A DNA stretch of 64,000 bases from Stenotrophomonas sp. UBA2302 (GCA_002345545.1 DDVW01000036.1:1-64000), one strand, 5' to 3'. Positions 48,111 through 56,959 are shown, numbered from the stretch's first letter. Program-made: numbers and translations. The notes: generated from the sequence alone by a model not told the origin.

Positions 48111-49121
48111 TTACGCCGTGAGTTCGATGTTTTCGACCACGCAGCCCATGCCGTAGTCCTCGACCACGTAGGCGTCGTTGGACGACTCGTAGTTCTCGAT
48201 CCGGTTCTTCTCCGGCGCTTCCTTCATGTAACGGCGGCGGCCACCGTTCTGGTAGTACAGCGACAGGTTGGACAGCGAGGTCACCATCAGCGTGCCAGCC
48301 GGAATGTAGGGCACTTCGGCAACCTGCAGGCCGCCCATGCGCTTCTGCGACAGGATCACGTCAGTCGCCAGCTTCTCAGTGGAGGGCTGGTCCTTGTTGA
48401 CCATGGGGAAGAACTTGTCGTGCAGCAGATCACGGCCCAGCACGACGACCAGGCCCGGATCATGACGGTGCCACGGGTCAATCAGGCTGCTGATCGCGTC
48501 ATAGACCAGCGCGTCGAGGGACGCGTAGTCGCCACCGGCCCCGATGACCACCTTGTCGGGGTCAGCGCCGCCATCCATCACCCGCTGCGGTGCATTGGCG
48601 CGGTACTGCTGCAGCCAGCCGATATTGACGTCTTCCAGATTCGGGCTGGTGATGCGATTGGTCGTCGCGGCGGCCGACGTGCCGTGAAAGCCGATCATCA
48701 GGCGGTCAAGTGCCTGCCGCTTGAGGATGGCGTCGCGCAGCTTGGCCTGGAAGTCGTTGTGGCCGCCCCATGCATCCAGCAGGGCGTAGCGGATCGCGGT
48801 GTCGAAGTCGGTCTGGTGGCACTCGTACCCCTGGCTGTCCAGGCCCGAGACATCGCGCGGCGTGCGCACGCCGGCGCCGCTGGTGTCGGTACGGCCGGCG
48901 ATGGTGCTGGATACACCAACGCCCACCTTCTCGCCCTTCAGCTCATCAACGCCGATGACGTTGATGCGGCTCAGGAATTCGCTGTTCTCCTGCTGCCGCT
49001 GCTCCAGCCGTTGCTGGACACTGGGATCAACGGTGAACTGCGCGGTGACGCTGGACACGCCCGACAGCTTGGCGATCTGCTCCATGTACGCGTTGTACTT
49101 GAGCCGGGTGGAATTACGCAT
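48111..49121 (-). CDS. N: Major capsid protein gpN
   Basis: A 336-residue HK97-fold capsid protein of the P2 N family: MRNSTRLKYNAYMEQIAKLS; ESSNDAYVVEDYGMGCVVEN. P2 gpN is 357 residues and its N-terminus is removed by gpO. All expected segments are present. Confidence 0.95.
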   Translation of the reverse strand: MRNSTRLKYNAYMEQIAKLSGVSSVTAQFTVDPSVQQRLEQRQQENSEFLSRINVIGVDELKGEKVGVGVSSTIAGRTDTSGAGVRTPRDVSGLDSQGYECHQTDFDTAIRYALLDAWGGHNDFQAKLRDAILKRQALDRLMIGFHGTSAAATTNRITSPNLEDVNIGWLQQYRANAPQRVMDGGADPDKVVIGAGGDYASLDALVYDAISSLIDPWHRHDPGLVVVLGRDLLHDKFFPMVNKDQPSTEKLATDVILSQKRMGGLQVAEVPYIPAGTLMVTSLSNLSLYYQNGGRRRYMKEAPEKNRIENYESSNDAYVVEDYGMGCVVENIELTA

Positions 49122-49173
49122 TGGGTGAATCTCCGGAAGGCGGGAATTTGTGGGGCGGTGCGTCGAGATGCAG

Positions 49174-50052
49174 TCAGCAGTCGGTCAGGTCACCGGTGCC
49201 GCTGTTGCCAGAAGTGACCGGTCGCTGCCGCTGGTCGCCGGCGGGGATGTCACCCAGTTGTTCCTTGAGGGCGTTGAAATCCGCACGCAGTGACTGCATT
49301 GCTGTGCTCTGCTCGCGATACTCGCGCTGCAGCTGGTTGTAGCGTTCGTCCTGCTGGCTCATGTGGGTGCCGATCTGAGCCAGCACGCGACCAACTTCAG
49401 CGAGGTCGCCGGTTGCGGCGGGCGCTTGCTCGGCGGGCTTCTGTACACCGGTGAACCGTTCGGCGAGGCCGGCCAGTGCCGCGAACAACCTTGCGGTGGC
49501 ACCTTCTTCATCGGCCACCTCCTCGAACTCCAGCGCGACTTCCTGCGCGGCCGAGAACAGGTTCTCCGGCTTCTGTTTGCGCTCGGAAAACAGCTTTGCT
49601 TCGGGGTGCTGTGCCGAGAACGCCAGCCGATCGGTACCCAAGCTCGCAGGCGTATCAGTCACTCCCAGGCCGGTCAGATAGGCTTTCCCCGTGCCGGCGA
49701 ACTTGGGGTCGATCTCCATCGACGTGAATACCTTTTGCTTGAGCACGTTGACGATATTGACCAGGTCATCGGTCGGCTCGATCTGCGCGAACAGGCCGAG
49801 CTTCTTTTCACCGTTGATCGTCACGTCATCGACCTTCAGCGCTGTCACGTCGCCATAGGCGCGGAACGGGCTGTCCGGCAGCAAACTGCGGAAGTGCTCC
49901 ATCCAGATACGCGCGCCATAGGTGACAGGGTTGTAGCTGTCGGCCATTTCACGCAGCAACTTCCCGTCGATAACGCGCCCATCGGTGGTGTCACCTTCCA
50001 CGGCAACGCGAAAGAACTTGGAGCGGAATTTCTTGATGGTCTTGGCCGACAT
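49174..50052 (-). CDS. O: Capsid scaffold/protease gpO
   Basis: A 292-residue protein. The N-terminal serine protease has the P2-type triad: Asp in AVEGDTTDG (D21), His in WMEHFRS (H53) and Ser in FTSMEIDP (S111). The C-terminal helical scaffold is about 215-270 (DERYNQLQREYREQSTAMQS). It guides capsid assembly and then cleaves N, L and itself. ATG 50052 is the family start and lies about 86 bases from late box 3. Confidence 0.94.
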   Translation of the reverse strand: MSAKTIKKFRSKFFRVAVEGDTTDGRVIDGKLLREMADSYNPVTYGARIWMEHFRSLLPDSPFRAYGDVTALKVDDVTINGEKKLGLFAQIEPTDDLVNIVNVLKQKVFTSMEIDPKFAGTGKAYLTGLGVTDTPASLGTDRLAFSAQHPEAKLFSERKQKPENLFSAAQEVALEFEEVADEEGATARLFAALAGLAERFTGVQKPAEQAPAATGDLAEVGRVLAQIGTHMSQQDERYNQLQREYREQSTAMQSLRADFNALKEQLGDIPAGDQRQRPVTSGNSGTGDLTDC

Positions 50053-50137
50053 GCTGCCCTCTGCTGGGTGGTTGATGCGGGTGAAAACCCGATGAACCCA
50101 TGGTCGGCAGACGGTGAAAACCAAGCAACGCGCGGCG

Positions 50138-50160
50138 CTTGTAAAGGCGGCTGTTACAAG
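50138..50160. promoter_or_regulatory. Late activator box 3 (between divergent O and P)
   Basis: A perfect dyad CTTGTAA (50138-50144), spacer AGGCGGCTG, TTACAAG (50154-50160). It sits between the divergent O and P operons, as Ogr sites do in P2. Being symmetrical it could serve both directions. Confidence 0.75.
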
Positions 50161-50204
50161 TCGGCGGCGTTTATGAAAGAGGGTTCGGCGGTCACGCTTG
50201 CTGG

Positions 50205-51971
50205 GTGAATAGCGCCGTTGAACAACTCCCGATGGATACCCGCCGGCAGGCTAAGTTCCTGTATTGGATGGGGTGGCGTGTCTGTGAGATCGCAGAGGCC
50301 ACCGGGGAGAACGAGAAAACCATACACAGCTGGAAGGCGCGTGACGAGTGGGACCGCGCTGATAACGTGGAACGCATCGGCGGTGCACTGGAAGCACGGC
50401 TGGTGATGCTGATCATGAAGCCGGAAAAGACCGGCGGCGATTACAAAGAAATCGACCTGCTGCACCGGCAACTGGAGCGGCAGGCACGTATCCAGCGATA
50501 CCAGGGTGGCGGCACTGAAACCGACCTCAACCCGGAAATTGCCAAGCGCAATGCCGGGCCGAAGAAGCCGGCCAAGCGCAACGACTTCAGCGAAGACGAT
50601 ATCGAGCGTCTCACCGGGGCGTTCCTGGACGGCTGTTTTGACTACCAGCGCGACTGGTACCGGGCCGGGAGCCAGCGCACCCGCGCAATCCTGAAGTCAC
50701 GCCAGATCGGTGCCACCTATTACTTCGCACGCGAGGCCTTGATTGATGCCCTGACCACCGGGCGAAATCAGATTTTCCTGTCGGCATCCAAAAGCCAGGC
50801 GTTCCTGTTCCGCGGCTATATGCAGTCTTTCGTGCGTGAGGTGCTGGACAAGGAGCTGAAGGGTGGCGACAGCATCGTCCTGGCCAACGGCGCGGAGTTG
50901 TTCTTCCTTGGCACCAATGCGCGCACGGCGCAGGGCTACCACGGGAACTTCTACTTCGACGAATTCTTCTGGACGCATGGGTTTGATGAACTGAACAAGG
51001 TCGCCAGCGGCATGGCGATGCACAAGAAGTGGCGGAAAACCTACTTCAGCACGCCCTCATCGATGGCACACCAGGCCTATACCTGGTGGACCGGCGAGCG
51101 CCGTAACCGCGGCAAGCCGAAGGACAAGCGCGTCCAGATTGATGTTTCCCACGATTCGCTGGCGGGCGGGCGCGCCTGCGAGGATCGGGTGTGGCGCCAG
51201 ATTGTGACGATAATGGATGCGGCCCGACGCGGCTGCGACCTGTTCGATATTGATGATCTGCGGGAGGAGTACAGCCCGGACGCGTTTGCCAACCTGCTGA
51301 TGTGCGGGTTTGTGGATGACAGTGACAGCGTTTTCCCCCTTGCCATGCTGCAGCCCTTGGGCGTGGACAGCATGGTCACCTGGGCCCACGACTTCAGACC
51401 CTTCGCCCGCCGGCCTTTTGGTGAAAGACCGGTGTGGGTTGGATATGACCCTGCCGAAACCGGGGACAGCGCAGGGTTGGTCGTTCTGGCCCCACCATCC
51501 GAGCCGGGTGGAAAGTTCCGGGTGCTCGAACGGCACCAGTTCCGGGGGCAGGACTTCGCTGCGCAGGCCGAGGCAATCCGCAAGATCACCCTGCGGTACT
51601 GGGTGACCTACATCGGCATCGACGCGACTGGAATGGGCACCGGCGTTGCGCAGATCGTGCGCACGTTCTTTCCGGGCCTTGTCACGTTCAGCTATTCGCC
51701 CGAGGTGAAAACACGGCTGGTACTGAAGGCGTTTGACGTAATCAGCAATGGCCGCATCGAATGGGATGCTGGCTGGCTCGATATTCCGCAGTCGCTGATG
51801 TCGATCAAGAAAACCATGACCGCCAGCGGGCGGCAGATGACATACAAGGCAGGCCGGAGTGAAGAAACCGGGCATGCCGATATTGCGTGGGCGCTGCTCC
51901 ACGCGTTGCAAAACGAGCCGCTGGAAGGGCCGCATGCCCAATCCAGTGGCAGCAAATTGGAGATGTGGTGA
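50205..51971 (+). CDS. P: Terminase large subunit gpP
   Basis: A 588-residue packaging ATPase. N-terminal HTH (about 20-45, YWMGWRVCEIAEATGENEKT), Walker A-like LKSRQIGATY (163-172), Walker B FYFDEFFW (249-256), and a C-terminal nuclease-like domain with GYDPAETGDSAGLVVL and YIGIDATGMGTG. P2 gpP is 590 residues. The start is GTG 50205 (MNSAVEQLP) or ATG 50232; neither has a strong ribosome site. Confidence 0.94.
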   Translation: MNSAVEQLPMDTRRQAKFLYWMGWRVCEIAEATGENEKTIHSWKARDEWDRADNVERIGGALEARLVMLIMKPEKTGGDYKEIDLLHRQLERQARIQRYQGGGTETDLNPEIAKRNAGPKKPAKRNDFSEDDIERLTGAFLDGCFDYQRDWYRAGSQRTRAILKSRQIGATYYFAREALIDALTTGRNQIFLSASKSQAFLFRGYMQSFVREVLDKELKGGDSIVLANGAELFFLGTNARTAQGYHGNFYFDEFFWTHGFDELNKVASGMAMHKKWRKTYFSTPSSMAHQAYTWWTGERRNRGKPKDKRVQIDVSHDSLAGGRACEDRVWRQIVTIMDAARRGCDLFDIDDLREEYSPDAFANLLMCGFVDDSDSVFPLAMLQPLGVDSMVTWAHDFRPFARRPFGERPVWVGYDPAETGDSAGLVVLAPPSEPGGKFRVLERHQFRGQDFAAQAEAIRKITLRYWVTYIGIDATGMGTGVAQIVRTFFPGLVTFSYSPEVKTRLVLKAFDVISNGRIEWDAGWLDIPQSLMSIKKTMTASGRQMTYKAGRSEETGHADIAWALLHALQNEPLEGPHAQSSGSKLEMW

Positions 51972-52963
51972 TGTCCGATACCGTTGCCCCGCCATCGCGC
52001 GTGGAAGCGTTCACATTCGGCGAGCCGACGCCGGTCCTCGACTCGCGCGGCATCCTCGATTTCTTGGAGTGCTGGGATAACGGCCGCTGGTACGAGCCGC
52101 CGGTGTCGCTCGATGGCCTGGCACGCGCGGCGCGCGCGTCGGGTTATTTGAAGTCCGGCCTGCTGTTCAAGCGCAACATGCTGGTGCGCAGCTTCATTCC
52201 GCACCGCCTGCTGTCCCGCGAGGCCTTCGAACAGTTCGCCACCGACTGGGTGCATTTCGGCATGGCGTACCTTGAACGCCGGCGCTCGCGCCTTGGCTCT
52301 GCTTACGCGCTGGTCCCGCCGCTGGCCAAGTATGTCCGCCGCGGGGTTGAGCCGGGCCGCTTCTGGCAGGTGAACGGATACCGCGACGACCACGAGTTCG
52401 AGCGTGACAGCGTGTTCCAGCTGCGGGAGGCGGATGTCGACCAGGAAATCTACGGGTTGCCGGAATGGCTGGCCGCGCTGCAGTCGGCCCTGCTCAATGA
52501 AAGCGCCACCCTGTTCCGCCGCAAGTATTACAACAACGGCTCGCACGCGGGTTTCATCCTCTACCTGTCCGACCCATCTGTTGACGATACCGACGTCAAC
52601 AATCTGCGGGAGGCGCTCAAAGGGGCGCGCGGCCCTGGCAACTTCCGCAACCTGTTCCTCCACTCGCCCAACGGGAAGAAGGATGGCCTGCAGCTGATCC
52701 CGATCAGTGAGGTGGCAGCGAAGGATGAATTCACCGGGATCAAAAACATCACTCGCGATGACGTCCTGGCATCGCTGCGCATCCCACCGCAGCTGCTGGG
52801 CGTGGTGCCCGTCAATGCTGGTGGCTTCGGTGATATCGCCAAGGCATCCGCGGTCTGGCAGGCCAACGAACTGGCTCCGATGCAGGAGCGCATGCTGCGC
52901 GTGAATGACTGGCTCGGCGAGGAAGTCGTGCGGTTTCGGCCGGCGGAGGAAATTTCGCAGTAG
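51971..52963 (+). CDS. Q: Portal protein gpQ
   Basis: A 330-residue P2 gpQ-family portal: SRGILDFLECWDNGRWYEPP; YNNGSHAGFILYLSDPSVDD; ITRDDVLASLRIPPQLLGVV. P2 gpQ is 344 residues. The ATG overlaps the P stop (TGATG), which decides the start. Nothing coding is seen between its stop and attR. Confidence 0.94.
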   Translation: MSDTVAPPSRVEAFTFGEPTPVLDSRGILDFLECWDNGRWYEPPVSLDGLARAARASGYLKSGLLFKRNMLVRSFIPHRLLSREAFEQFATDWVHFGMAYLERRRSRLGSAYALVPPLAKYVRRGVEPGRFWQVNGYRDDHEFERDSVFQLREADVDQEIYGLPEWLAALQSALLNESATLFRRKYYNNGSHAGFILYLSDPSVDDTDVNNLREALKGARGPGNFRNLFLHSPNGKKDGLQLIPISEVAAKDEFTGIKNITRDDVLASLRIPPQLLGVVPVNAGGFGDIAKASAVWQANELAPMQERMLRVNDWLGEEVVRFRPAEEISQ

Positions 52964-53302
52964 GGATTTTCCCACACGCTGGCGCGGCGACCCCTGATTT
53001 CTTTGTTGATCAGCGGGACCGATAGTTCAACCACCAGCACCGGCGGCGCCGGCTTCCACAGCCTAGGCCTATTTCCCCCGCCGGGCTTCGCAAGGATGCG
53101 AGGCTGCTGGGGTCAGCAACGGCGCGCCGCCTAGCGTCGTGCCCGGATACTCCCCAAGAGGCCGGGTCGCTGGTCAACCTGAGCGCTCCACGCCTCGCTG
53201 TAAGCTTCAGCCTCCCCCGAACCACCATCCACCCCGTCCCACCGCCGCGCACGTCGTGCGAGGCCAACGGCTGAGCCTGTCATTCATCGCTGTCACAACA
53301 GA
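52964..53302. other. Non-coding stretch after the portal gene
   Basis: About 340 bases of GC-rich sequence with short open frames on both strands but no ribosome sites or recognisable protein. It leads into the terminator at 53303 and the cos candidate. Confidence 0.4.
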
Positions 53303-53325
53303 AGCCGCCTCCGGGCGGCTTTTTT
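53303..53325 (+). terminator. Rho-independent terminator after P-Q
   Basis: AGCCGCC (53303-53309) and GGCGGCT (53314-53320) form a 7-bp stem with a 4-base loop, followed by T6. It ends the rightward terminase/portal transcript before cos and attR. Confidence 0.88.
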
Positions 53326-53348
53326 GTGTCCAGACCTCGGCGCGCGCA

Positions 53349-53367
53349 GTCGTCTCCCCGCCACGCC
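53349..53367 (-). other. Candidate cos site (P2-like cohesive end)
   Basis: The minus strand reads GGCGTGGCGGGGAGACGAC. As I recall the P2 cohesive end it is GGCGAGGCGGGGAAAGCAC, so 15 of 19 bases agree in the same orientation relative to Q and O, about 390 bases beyond the Q stop. Nested inverted repeats follow at 53361-53455. Confidence 0.65.
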
Positions 53368-53455
53368 TGCGGGCTTAACCCCCCGGATTTCCTGCACACC
53401 TGCAGCAGCCTAAAGCAGCGCCCTACCCGCGCTGCTGCAGGTCTCGCAGGCGTGG
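53361..53455. repeat. Nested inverted repeats beside cos
   Basis: The outer pair is CCACGCCTGC (53361-53370) with GCAGGCGTGG (53446-53455). The inner pair is ACCTGCAGCAGC (53398-53409) with GCTGCTGCAGGT (53431-53442). Both are perfect. The outer arm includes part of the cos candidate, so this may be the terminase recognition (cosB-like) region. Confidence 0.75.
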
Positions 53456-53573
53456 GGCGGTAAGTCGGCGGCACCTGCGAATCCCTGCATCCAAGGACGG
53501 TTCTGGCGATGGCCCATCGGTTCTTAGCGGCTCACAGCCCGCCCCTGAATTTTTAGGGCAGGCACCGGAACAA

Positions 53574-53848
53574 GGTGATCGGTAACCAAGCCGCCAAGAT
53601 GAGGCCTAACCAATTGAATTCAAAAAGAAAATGCAAGTTACCTTCAATGGTGATTCGAGGTAACGGAAAAGGTAATCGACAGCTAAGCCATTGATTCAAC
53701 TGGCTGACTTCGATGGAAAAGATTACCTCCCAAAAAGGTAACCCGATCACCTTCATATCACCATTTAATTACCATCATCTTTTCAATCTAAGTGATTGTA
53801 TTTGCTGAATTTCCAAGCCATTCAGGTGATGGCATTACCTTTATCACC
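53574..53848. repeat. AT-rich iteron block, 14 copies of GGTRAY (candidate phage origin)
   Basis: GGTGAT/GGTAAC/GGTAAT starts on the plus strand at 53574, 53581, 53649, 53659, 53671, 53737 and 53825, and on the minus strand at 53637-53642, 53722-53727, 53746-53751, 53757-53762, 53768-53773, 53834-53839 and 53843-53848. About 0.5 would be expected by chance in 275 bases. The block is sharply AT-rich in a GC-rich genome. P4 alpha binds iterons that, as I recall, begin GGTGA, so an origin for the primase-helicase is the first guess. Integrase or excisionase arm sites are the second. Confidence 0.8.
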
Positions 53849-54118
53849 GTATCCCGATGGCGCTCCTAAAAATTCCATATAAGGCGGTGGGAGTCGCCCT
53901 CTCCCGCTTTGCCACTCGCACTACCGCAATCCCAAGCTGCCAGCCGCGGCCCCCCGTACACCCATCAGATGGGGCCCCTGCCCACCACGCCAGGCGTTGG
54001 CCAACAACAAACCTTTGGGAAAACCGTCAGCGCCTCCCTAGTAGAGCAATGACTTACAGGGCAGGTGCTGGGAAAATAATTGCGGGTAAGTTGCTGTCTT
54101 TTAAGCAAAGTCCCAGAA
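53849..54118. other. Non-coding stretch between the iterons and attR
   Basis: About 270 bases with no supported gene. It returns to mixed composition and probably holds the phage attachment arm. A small palindrome, GTTGGCCAAC, lies near 53997-54006. Confidence 0.35.
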
Positions 54119-54164
54119 ACTTTTAATCTTTTGGTCGATGGTTCGAATCCATCACGGCCCACCA
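54119..54164. repeat. attR: displaced 3' end of the host tRNA-Lys
   Basis: Exact 46-base copy of 21060-21105. It lacks the acceptor 5' half and D arm, so it is not a functional tRNA. It marks the right end of the prophage and the original chromosomal junction. Confidence 0.95.
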
Positions 54165-54333
54165 GCATCGCTGCAAAGCAGCCACCGGCACCCCAAAGTG
54201 CTCTGATGCGCATTCCGCGCTCCCTCTACGCAATGACGAAAACGACGGCCGCAGCGGTGCGCTGGCGTCTGCCGTTTTGCCCTGTCTGCACATATCAACG
54301 CGGCTGCGACGTTACCGCTTGATGCCTGCTCGT

Positions 54334-54365
54334 TTTCACGCCCCGCCTGCGGACAGGGCGTGAAA
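54334..54365 (-). terminator. Hairpin downstream of purT
   Basis: TTTCACGCCC (54334-54343) and GGGCGTGAAA (54356-54365) form a perfect 10-bp stem just beyond the purT stop. The flanking T-run is short, so termination may be imperfect. The remaining region between attR and purT (54165-54333) shows no gene. Confidence 0.55.
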
Positions 54366-54379
54366 CATCTCCGCCGCCG

Positions 54380-55564
54380 TCAGCGCAACTCGATGCCGAT
54401 CGCTGCTGCCGCATCCCGCGCGATCGCCCGCGCCTGTCCCACATCGGTCGCGCGCGCCAGCGTCACGCCAACCCGGCGCTGGCCTTCCACCACCGGCTTG
54501 CCGAACAGGCGCAACGCCGAATCCGGGTGGATCAGCGCTTCGGCCACGTTGCTGAAGAACGGCACGCCATGGCCCTGCGCCAGCATTGCGCACGAGGCCG
54601 ACGGGCCGTGGTGGCGGATCAGTGGAATCGGCAGGCCGAGAATGGCGCGCGCGTGCAGCGCGAACTCGCTCAGCTCCTGCGACACCAGCGTCACCAGGCC
54701 GGTGTCGTGCGGACGCGGTGACACCTCGCTGAACCACACCTCATCCTTCTTCACGAACAGCTCGACGCCGAATACCCCCCAGCCGCCGAGGTCGTCGGTG
54801 ATCGCACGCGCCACTGCCTGCGCGCGCTCCAGTGCGATGGTCGACATCGCCTGCGGCTGCCAGCTCTCGCGGTAGTCGCCATCCTTCTGCAAGTGGCCGA
54901 CCGGATCGCAGAACGCGGTACCACCGGCGTGGCGCACGGTCAGCAGGGTGATCTCGTAGTCGAAATCGATGAAGCCCTCGACGATGCAGCGCCCGGCGCC
55001 GGCACGACCACCGGTCTGCGCGTACTCCCAGGCCGGGCCGATGTCGGCTTCGCTGCGCAGCGTGCTCTGGCCCTTGCCCGAGGACGACATCAGTGGCTTG
55101 ACCACGCACGGCAGGCCGATCGCGGCCACCGCGTCGCGGTATTCGGCTTCGGTATCGACAAAACGATAGGGTGAGGTCGGCAGGCCCAGGGTTTCGGCGG
55201 CCAGCCGGCGGATGCCTTCGCGGTCCATGGTCAGGCGCGCGGCGCGGGCGGTCGGGATCACCCGCAGGCCCTGCTCGGCTTCCAGCCGCACCAGGGTTTC
55301 GGTGTGGATGGCCTCGATCTCCGGCACCACCAGATGCGGCTGCTCCAGCGCGATCAGTGCCGCCAGCGCGTCCGGATCGAGCATGTCGATGACATGGCTG
55401 CGGTGCGCCACCTGCATGGCCGGCGCGTTGGCGTAGCGGTCGGCGGCGATGACTTCGACCCCGAACCGCTGCAGCTCGATGGCCACTTCCTTGCCCAGTT
55501 CGCCCGAGCCGAGCAGCAGGACGCGGGTGGCGGATGGGGACAGCGGGGTACCGAGGGTGATCAT
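54380..55564 (-). CDS. purT: Formate-dependent phosphoribosylglycinamide formyltransferase PurT
   Basis: A 394-residue ATP-grasp enzyme that makes formyl-GAR from GAR, formate and ATP in purine synthesis. Motifs: [20 protein letters not shown] (N-terminal Rossmann-like), [20 protein letters not shown] (ATP-grasp loop), [20 protein letters not shown] and [10 protein letters not shown] (metal and substrate site). E. coli PurT is 392 residues. ATG 55564 starts the family-like N-terminus; longer readings upstream are not supported. Confidence 0.96.
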   Translation of the reverse strand: MITLGTPLSPSATRVLLLGSGELGKEVAIELQRFGVEVIAADRYANAPAMQVAHRSHVIDMLDPDALAALIALEQPHLVVPEIEAIHTETLVRLEAEQGLRVIPTARAARLTMDREGIRRLAAETLGLPTSPYRFVDTEAEYRDAVAAIGLPCVVKPLMSSSGKGQSTLRSEADIGPAWEYAQTGGRAGAGRCIVEGFIDFDYEITLLTVRHAGGTAFCDPVGHLQKDGDYRESWQPQAMSTIALERAQAVARAITDDLGGWGVFGVELFVKKDEVWFSEVSPRPHDTGLVTLVSQELSEFALHARAILGLPIPLIRHHGPSASCAMLAQGHGVPFFSNVAEALIHPDSALRLFGKPVVEGQRRVGVTLARATDVGQARAIARDAAAAIGIELR

Positions 55565-55727
55565 CAGGCAGTTCCGGGCGGGCGCGAAAGAGGATGCACA
55601 TTCTAGGCAAGCCGGCGACTGCCGGGGATGCGCACCCGCCCCGCCATGCCGGTTCCGCATATCCGGCACTTTCCTGCGGCGGACGCGGGCCGGGCGGCAG
55701 GCGACGGGAGCGCCTTCCAGACCCTCT

Positions 55728-55755
55728 TGCATGTTGATATCAATTTGATATCTTT
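55728..55755 (+). promoter_or_regulatory. Promoter with perfect palindromic operator before the SPFH operon
   Basis: TTGCAT (55728-55733) and TATCTT (55750-55755) are -35/-10-like hexamers 16 bases apart. Between and overlapping them is a perfect 17-bp palindrome, GATATCAA-T-TTGATATC (55736-55752). A small Arc-like regulator encoded third in this operon is an obvious candidate to bind it. Confidence 0.65.
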
Positions 55756-55782
55756 CCAACCAACCACTACGGAAGATGTGCC

Positions 55783-56664
55783 ATGAAAGAGAAGTCGATC
55801 GGTTCGCTATCCGGTATTCCCACCCTGCTCGGCACGCTGGTGCTGATGCTGGCCGGCGCAGCCGCTGTCATCGCCGCGATCGTCCTCACCAAGAACGGCG
55901 CTGACGGCAGCGGGCCGCTGGTTCTGGCCGGCATTGTGCTGGTCACCCTCGGCATCTTCCTCAGCTGCGGCCTGTACATGGTCCAGCCCAACCAGGCCGC
56001 GGTACTGAGCCTGTTCGGCAAGTACGTGGGCACGGTCAAGGACAACGGCCTGCGCTGGAACAACCCGTTCTTCACCAAGCGCAAGGTCAGCCAGCGCGTG
56101 CGCAATTTCGAAAGCGGCAAGCTCAAGGTCAACGAGCTGGACGGCTCGCAGATCGAGATCGCCGCGGTCATCGTCTGGCAGGTCGTGGACGCCTCCGAGG
56201 CGGTCTACAACGTCGACGACTACGAAAGCTTCGTGCATATCCAGTCCGAATCGGCGCTGCGCGCGATGGCCACAAGCTATCCCTACGACCAGCACACCGA
56301 AGGCCAACTGGCGCTGCGCAGCCATGCCGCCGAGATCTCCCAGCACCTGAAGGACGAACTGGCCGAGCGCTTGGCCGATGCCGGCGTGCAGGTGCTCGAC
56401 GCCCGCATCAGCCACCTCGCCTACGCCCCGGAAATCGCCCAGGCGATGCTGCAGCGCCAGCAGGCCAGCGCGGTGATCGCCGCGCGCACGCAGATCGTCG
56501 CCGGTGCGGTCGGCATGGTCGAAATGGCGCTGCTGGAACTGCAGAAAAATGCCGTGGTCGAGCTCGATGAAGAGCGCAAGGCGCAGATGGTCGGCAACCT
56601 GCTCACCGTGCTGTGCTCGGACCGTGGCACCCAGCCGGTGGTCAATGCCGGCTCCCTGTACTGA
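55783..56664 (+). CDS. SPFH/band-7 (stomatin-like) membrane protein
   Basis: A 293-residue protein with two N-terminal membrane segments (about 12-35 and 44-66), then the SPFH domain (about 67-240): [41 protein letters not shown] coiled tail (about 210-275) follows. SPFH proteins oligomerise in membrane microdomains and often regulate proteases or transporters. First gene of an operon with a small membrane protein, an Arc-like regulator, a DUF4177 protein and a PH-like membrane protein. Confidence 0.9.
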   Translation: MKEKSIGSLSGIPTLLGTLVLMLAGAAAVIAAIVLTKNGADGSGPLVLAGIVLVTLGIFLSCGLYMVQPNQAAVLSLFGKYVGTVKDNGLRWNNPFFTKRKVSQRVRNFESGKLKVNELDGSQIEIAAVIVWQVVDASEAVYNVDDYESFVHIQSESALRAMATSYPYDQHTEGQLALRSHAAEISQHLKDELAERLADAGVQVLDARISHLAYAPEIAQAMLQRQQASAVIAARTQIVAGAVGMVEMALLELQKNAVVELDEERKAQMVGNLLTVLCSDRGTQPVVNAGSLY

Positions 56665-56674
56665 GGACGGCGGT

Positions 56675-56959
56675 ATGAATGTTGCCGCCCCGCTGATCAT
56701 CGCCGCCACCGGCATCCCCGCCCTGCTGATCGCGGTGTGGAGCGGGCGCCCCGGTACCGCGCACGCCCGCGGAGTGGGGCTGCGCTGGGCACTGATCGCC
56801 CTGTGCATGTTCCTCGGTGCCACCGGCCTGTACCTGGCCGGCGACAGCCGCACCATCACCTACGCGGTGGTGATCGCGCTGGTGGTCGCCGTCAATGCAC
56901 TGGGCATCTCGCTGGTGCTGCTCCTGCGCCGCGGCGGCGATGGAGCACCGCGGCAGTGA
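56675..56959 (+). CDS. Small membrane protein of the SPFH operon
   Basis: A 94-residue protein with three hydrophobic segments ([58 protein letters not shown]) and a short basic end. No named family. Starts 10 bases after the SPFH stop and overlaps the next gene by four bases. Confidence 0.75.
   Translation: MNVAAPLIIAATGIPALLIAVWSGRPGTAHARGVGLRWALIALCMFLGATGLYLAGDSRTITYAVVIALVVAVNALGISLVLLLRRGGDGAPRQ

Larger units (their letters stand above)
21060..54164. mobile_element. Complete P2-like/P4-like chimeric prophage integrated in tRNA-Lys
   Basis: Bounded by a 46-bp direct repeat. The left copy completes tRNA-Lys and the right copy is a tRNA remnant. The unit is about 33.1 kb. The integrase abuts the left end. 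Contents: an early leftward operon (29.5-21.2 kb) with a primase-helicase, an immunity region (about 30.5-32.4 kb), leftward late genes D to O (32.4-50.1 kb), rightward terminase and portal (50.2-53.0 kb), then a cos candidate and an iteron block. All P2-type structural genes expected are present and open, so the prophage may be functional. In P2 attP lies between D/ogr and int; here it lies between int and the cos/portal end. Confidence 0.95.

Noticed and set aside
53139..53474. Short ORFs on both strands between portal and iterons (53139-53378 plus, 53280-53474 minus)
   Set aside because: They cross a terminator and the cos candidate, lack ribosome sites, and have no recognisable sequence.
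53857..54126. 89-codon plus-strand frame running into attR
   Set aside because: Ends inside the tRNA remnant, no ribosome site, composition unlike neighbouring genes.
54119..54164. Possible second tRNA-Lys gene
   Set aside because: Only the 3' 46 bases are present; the acceptor 5' strand and D arm are missing, so it is the attR remnant.
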